Below, one piece after another: positions 63,545 to 64,000 of a DNA stretch of 64,000 nucleotides. Numbering within the stretch: position 1 is the first letter of the stretch; each line of letters starts with the position of its first letter. The notes below the pieces were generated by a model that saw only the letters and a program-made list of their open reading frames with translations, was not told the DNA's origin and made no database searches. The translations under genes were made by a program, and so were the position numbers. The DNA lies in contig NZ_RCVM01000003.1 in assembly GCF_003686955.1 (NCBI RefSeq), positions 1-64,000 on the forward strand, given 5' to 3'. The stretch comes from Streptococcus hillyeri (GTDB lineage: Bacteria; Bacillota; Bacilli; Lactobacillales; Streptococcaceae).

Positions 63545-64000
63545 TTTTCTGCCTTTTCTAAAGCTTCCAAGATGATTTGGTAGGCATCTTCGATGACTTT
63601 TTCAAGCGGTTGACTGGCATCAATTGTCACGATGCGTTCACTTTCCTGCTCCGCCATTTTCAAATATCCCGAGCGAACTTTTTGGTGCATGCTAAGAGCT
63701 TCCAAATCAAGACGATTAACCTCCCGCTCAGCATTTTGTGAAATTCGCTCAAGACCAATCTCTGATGGCACGTCAAAATAAAGGGTCAAATCTGGCTGGT
63801 GACCATCAGTGGCATAGTGATTTAGCCAAGTAATGGCTGGAATATCAAGCCCACGACCGTATCCTTGATAAGCTACTGAACTGTCAATAAAGCGATCTAC
63901 TAAAACCAGTTTGCCCGCGGTTAAAGCAGGCAAAACTTTTTCGGCTAAATGTTGGCGGCGAGCTGCAATATATAGCAGAAGTTCCGTTTTATCATCCATA
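63541..64000 (-). CDS. tmk: Thymidylate kinase, 5' end beyond the window
   Basis: Phosphorylates dTMP to dTDP. Only the C-terminal about 153 residues are in the window; the P-loop and start (about 60 residues) lie to the right of 64000. [19 protein letters not shown] is the DR/SxAYQ motif, followed by the LID region [15 protein letters not shown]. It is coupled to holB by an ATGA overlap. Confidence 0.94.
   Translation of the reverse strand, partial: MDDKTELLLYIAARRQHLAEKVLPALTAGKLVLVDRFIDSSVAYQGYGRGLDIPAITWLNHYATDGHQPDLTLYFDVPSEIGLERISQNAEREVNRLDLEALSMHQKVRSGYLKMAEQESERIVTIDASQPLEKVIEDAYQIILEALEKAEK

Overview
The window is a piece of a low-GC Firmicutes chromosome that I assign to Streptococcus. 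The evidence is gene order and protein sequence: the rml genes, the dfrA-small ORF-clpX-engB string, the tmk-holB-yabA-rsmI string, the cmk-infC-rpmI-rplT string, parE/parC/ilvE, and a tmRNA tag ending NSYALAA. A species cannot be fixed by eye; the bovis/equinus complex is a guess. Almost everything is on the minus strand, so the operons read right to left. Three genes that are normally intact are broken here: a ZIP transporter (deletion plus frameshift), a Fic protein (2-nt frameshift) and clpX (nonsense codon). They are either real gene decay or consensus errors.

Layout. 0.3-3.0 kb: rmlA-rmlC-rmlB, dTDP-rhamnose synthesis, with a structured leader before rmlB. 3-8.4 kb: DAO-type oxidoreductase, broken ZIP transporter, Nif3-like protein, TrmK, cyclase-family hydrolase, and metY behind an exact MET box. 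8.5-12.7 kb: Mn/Zn ABC transporter (lipoprotein, ATPase, two permeases) divergent from a DtxR-family regulator, sharing a palindromic operator. 13.4-17.6 kb: pcrA, an acetyltransferase and ppaC. 17.8-23.2 kb: a redox island made of an FMN-reductase/flavinylated fumarate-reductase-like fusion, a stand-alone paralogue of its N-terminus, an OxlT-like MFS transporter and an AraC regulator, with a perfect cre site. 23.3-27.8 kb: pflA, a rhodanese without cysteine, glucokinase, yqgQ, a phosphatase, dpr under a PerR-like box, and a minimal A24 peptidase. 27.9-31.5 kb: heterodimeric ABC exporter behind a MerR-type promoter. 31.5-35.4 kb: P-loop kinase-like protein, VanZ, rlmN, yutD and a lipoprotein. 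35.4-38.3 kb: tmRNA, palindromic repeats, an integrase remnant beside tRNA-Arg, rpsA, tRNA-Gln and tRNA-Tyr. 38.3-45.7 kb: DUF2969, ilvE, parC (leader shared with rmlB), acetyltransferase, broken fic and parE. 45.8-50.1 kb: LexA-like repressor, engB, interrupted clpX, a 56-residue ORF, dfrA and thyA. 50.6-56.3 kb: mvaS-mvaA, an HTH/membrane/DUF3278 operon with its own operator, DUF2974 hydrolase and a Pr6Pr membrane protein. 56.8-64 kb: rplT, rpmI, infC with an attenuator leader, cmk, LysM protein, ferredoxin, ebsA, pepT, rsmI, yabA, holB and partial tmk.

The most unusual signals are: (1) the same two-part RNA leader before two unrelated genes, rmlB and parC, with compensatory changes in its stem; (2) the CcpA-linked reductase/transporter island with no known substrate; (3) about 34 copies of the heptamer GCAGAGC in 64 kb, against about 3-4 expected; (4) modular palindromic repeats in the large intergenic gaps; (5) a stop codon in clpX that removes its sensor-2 region.
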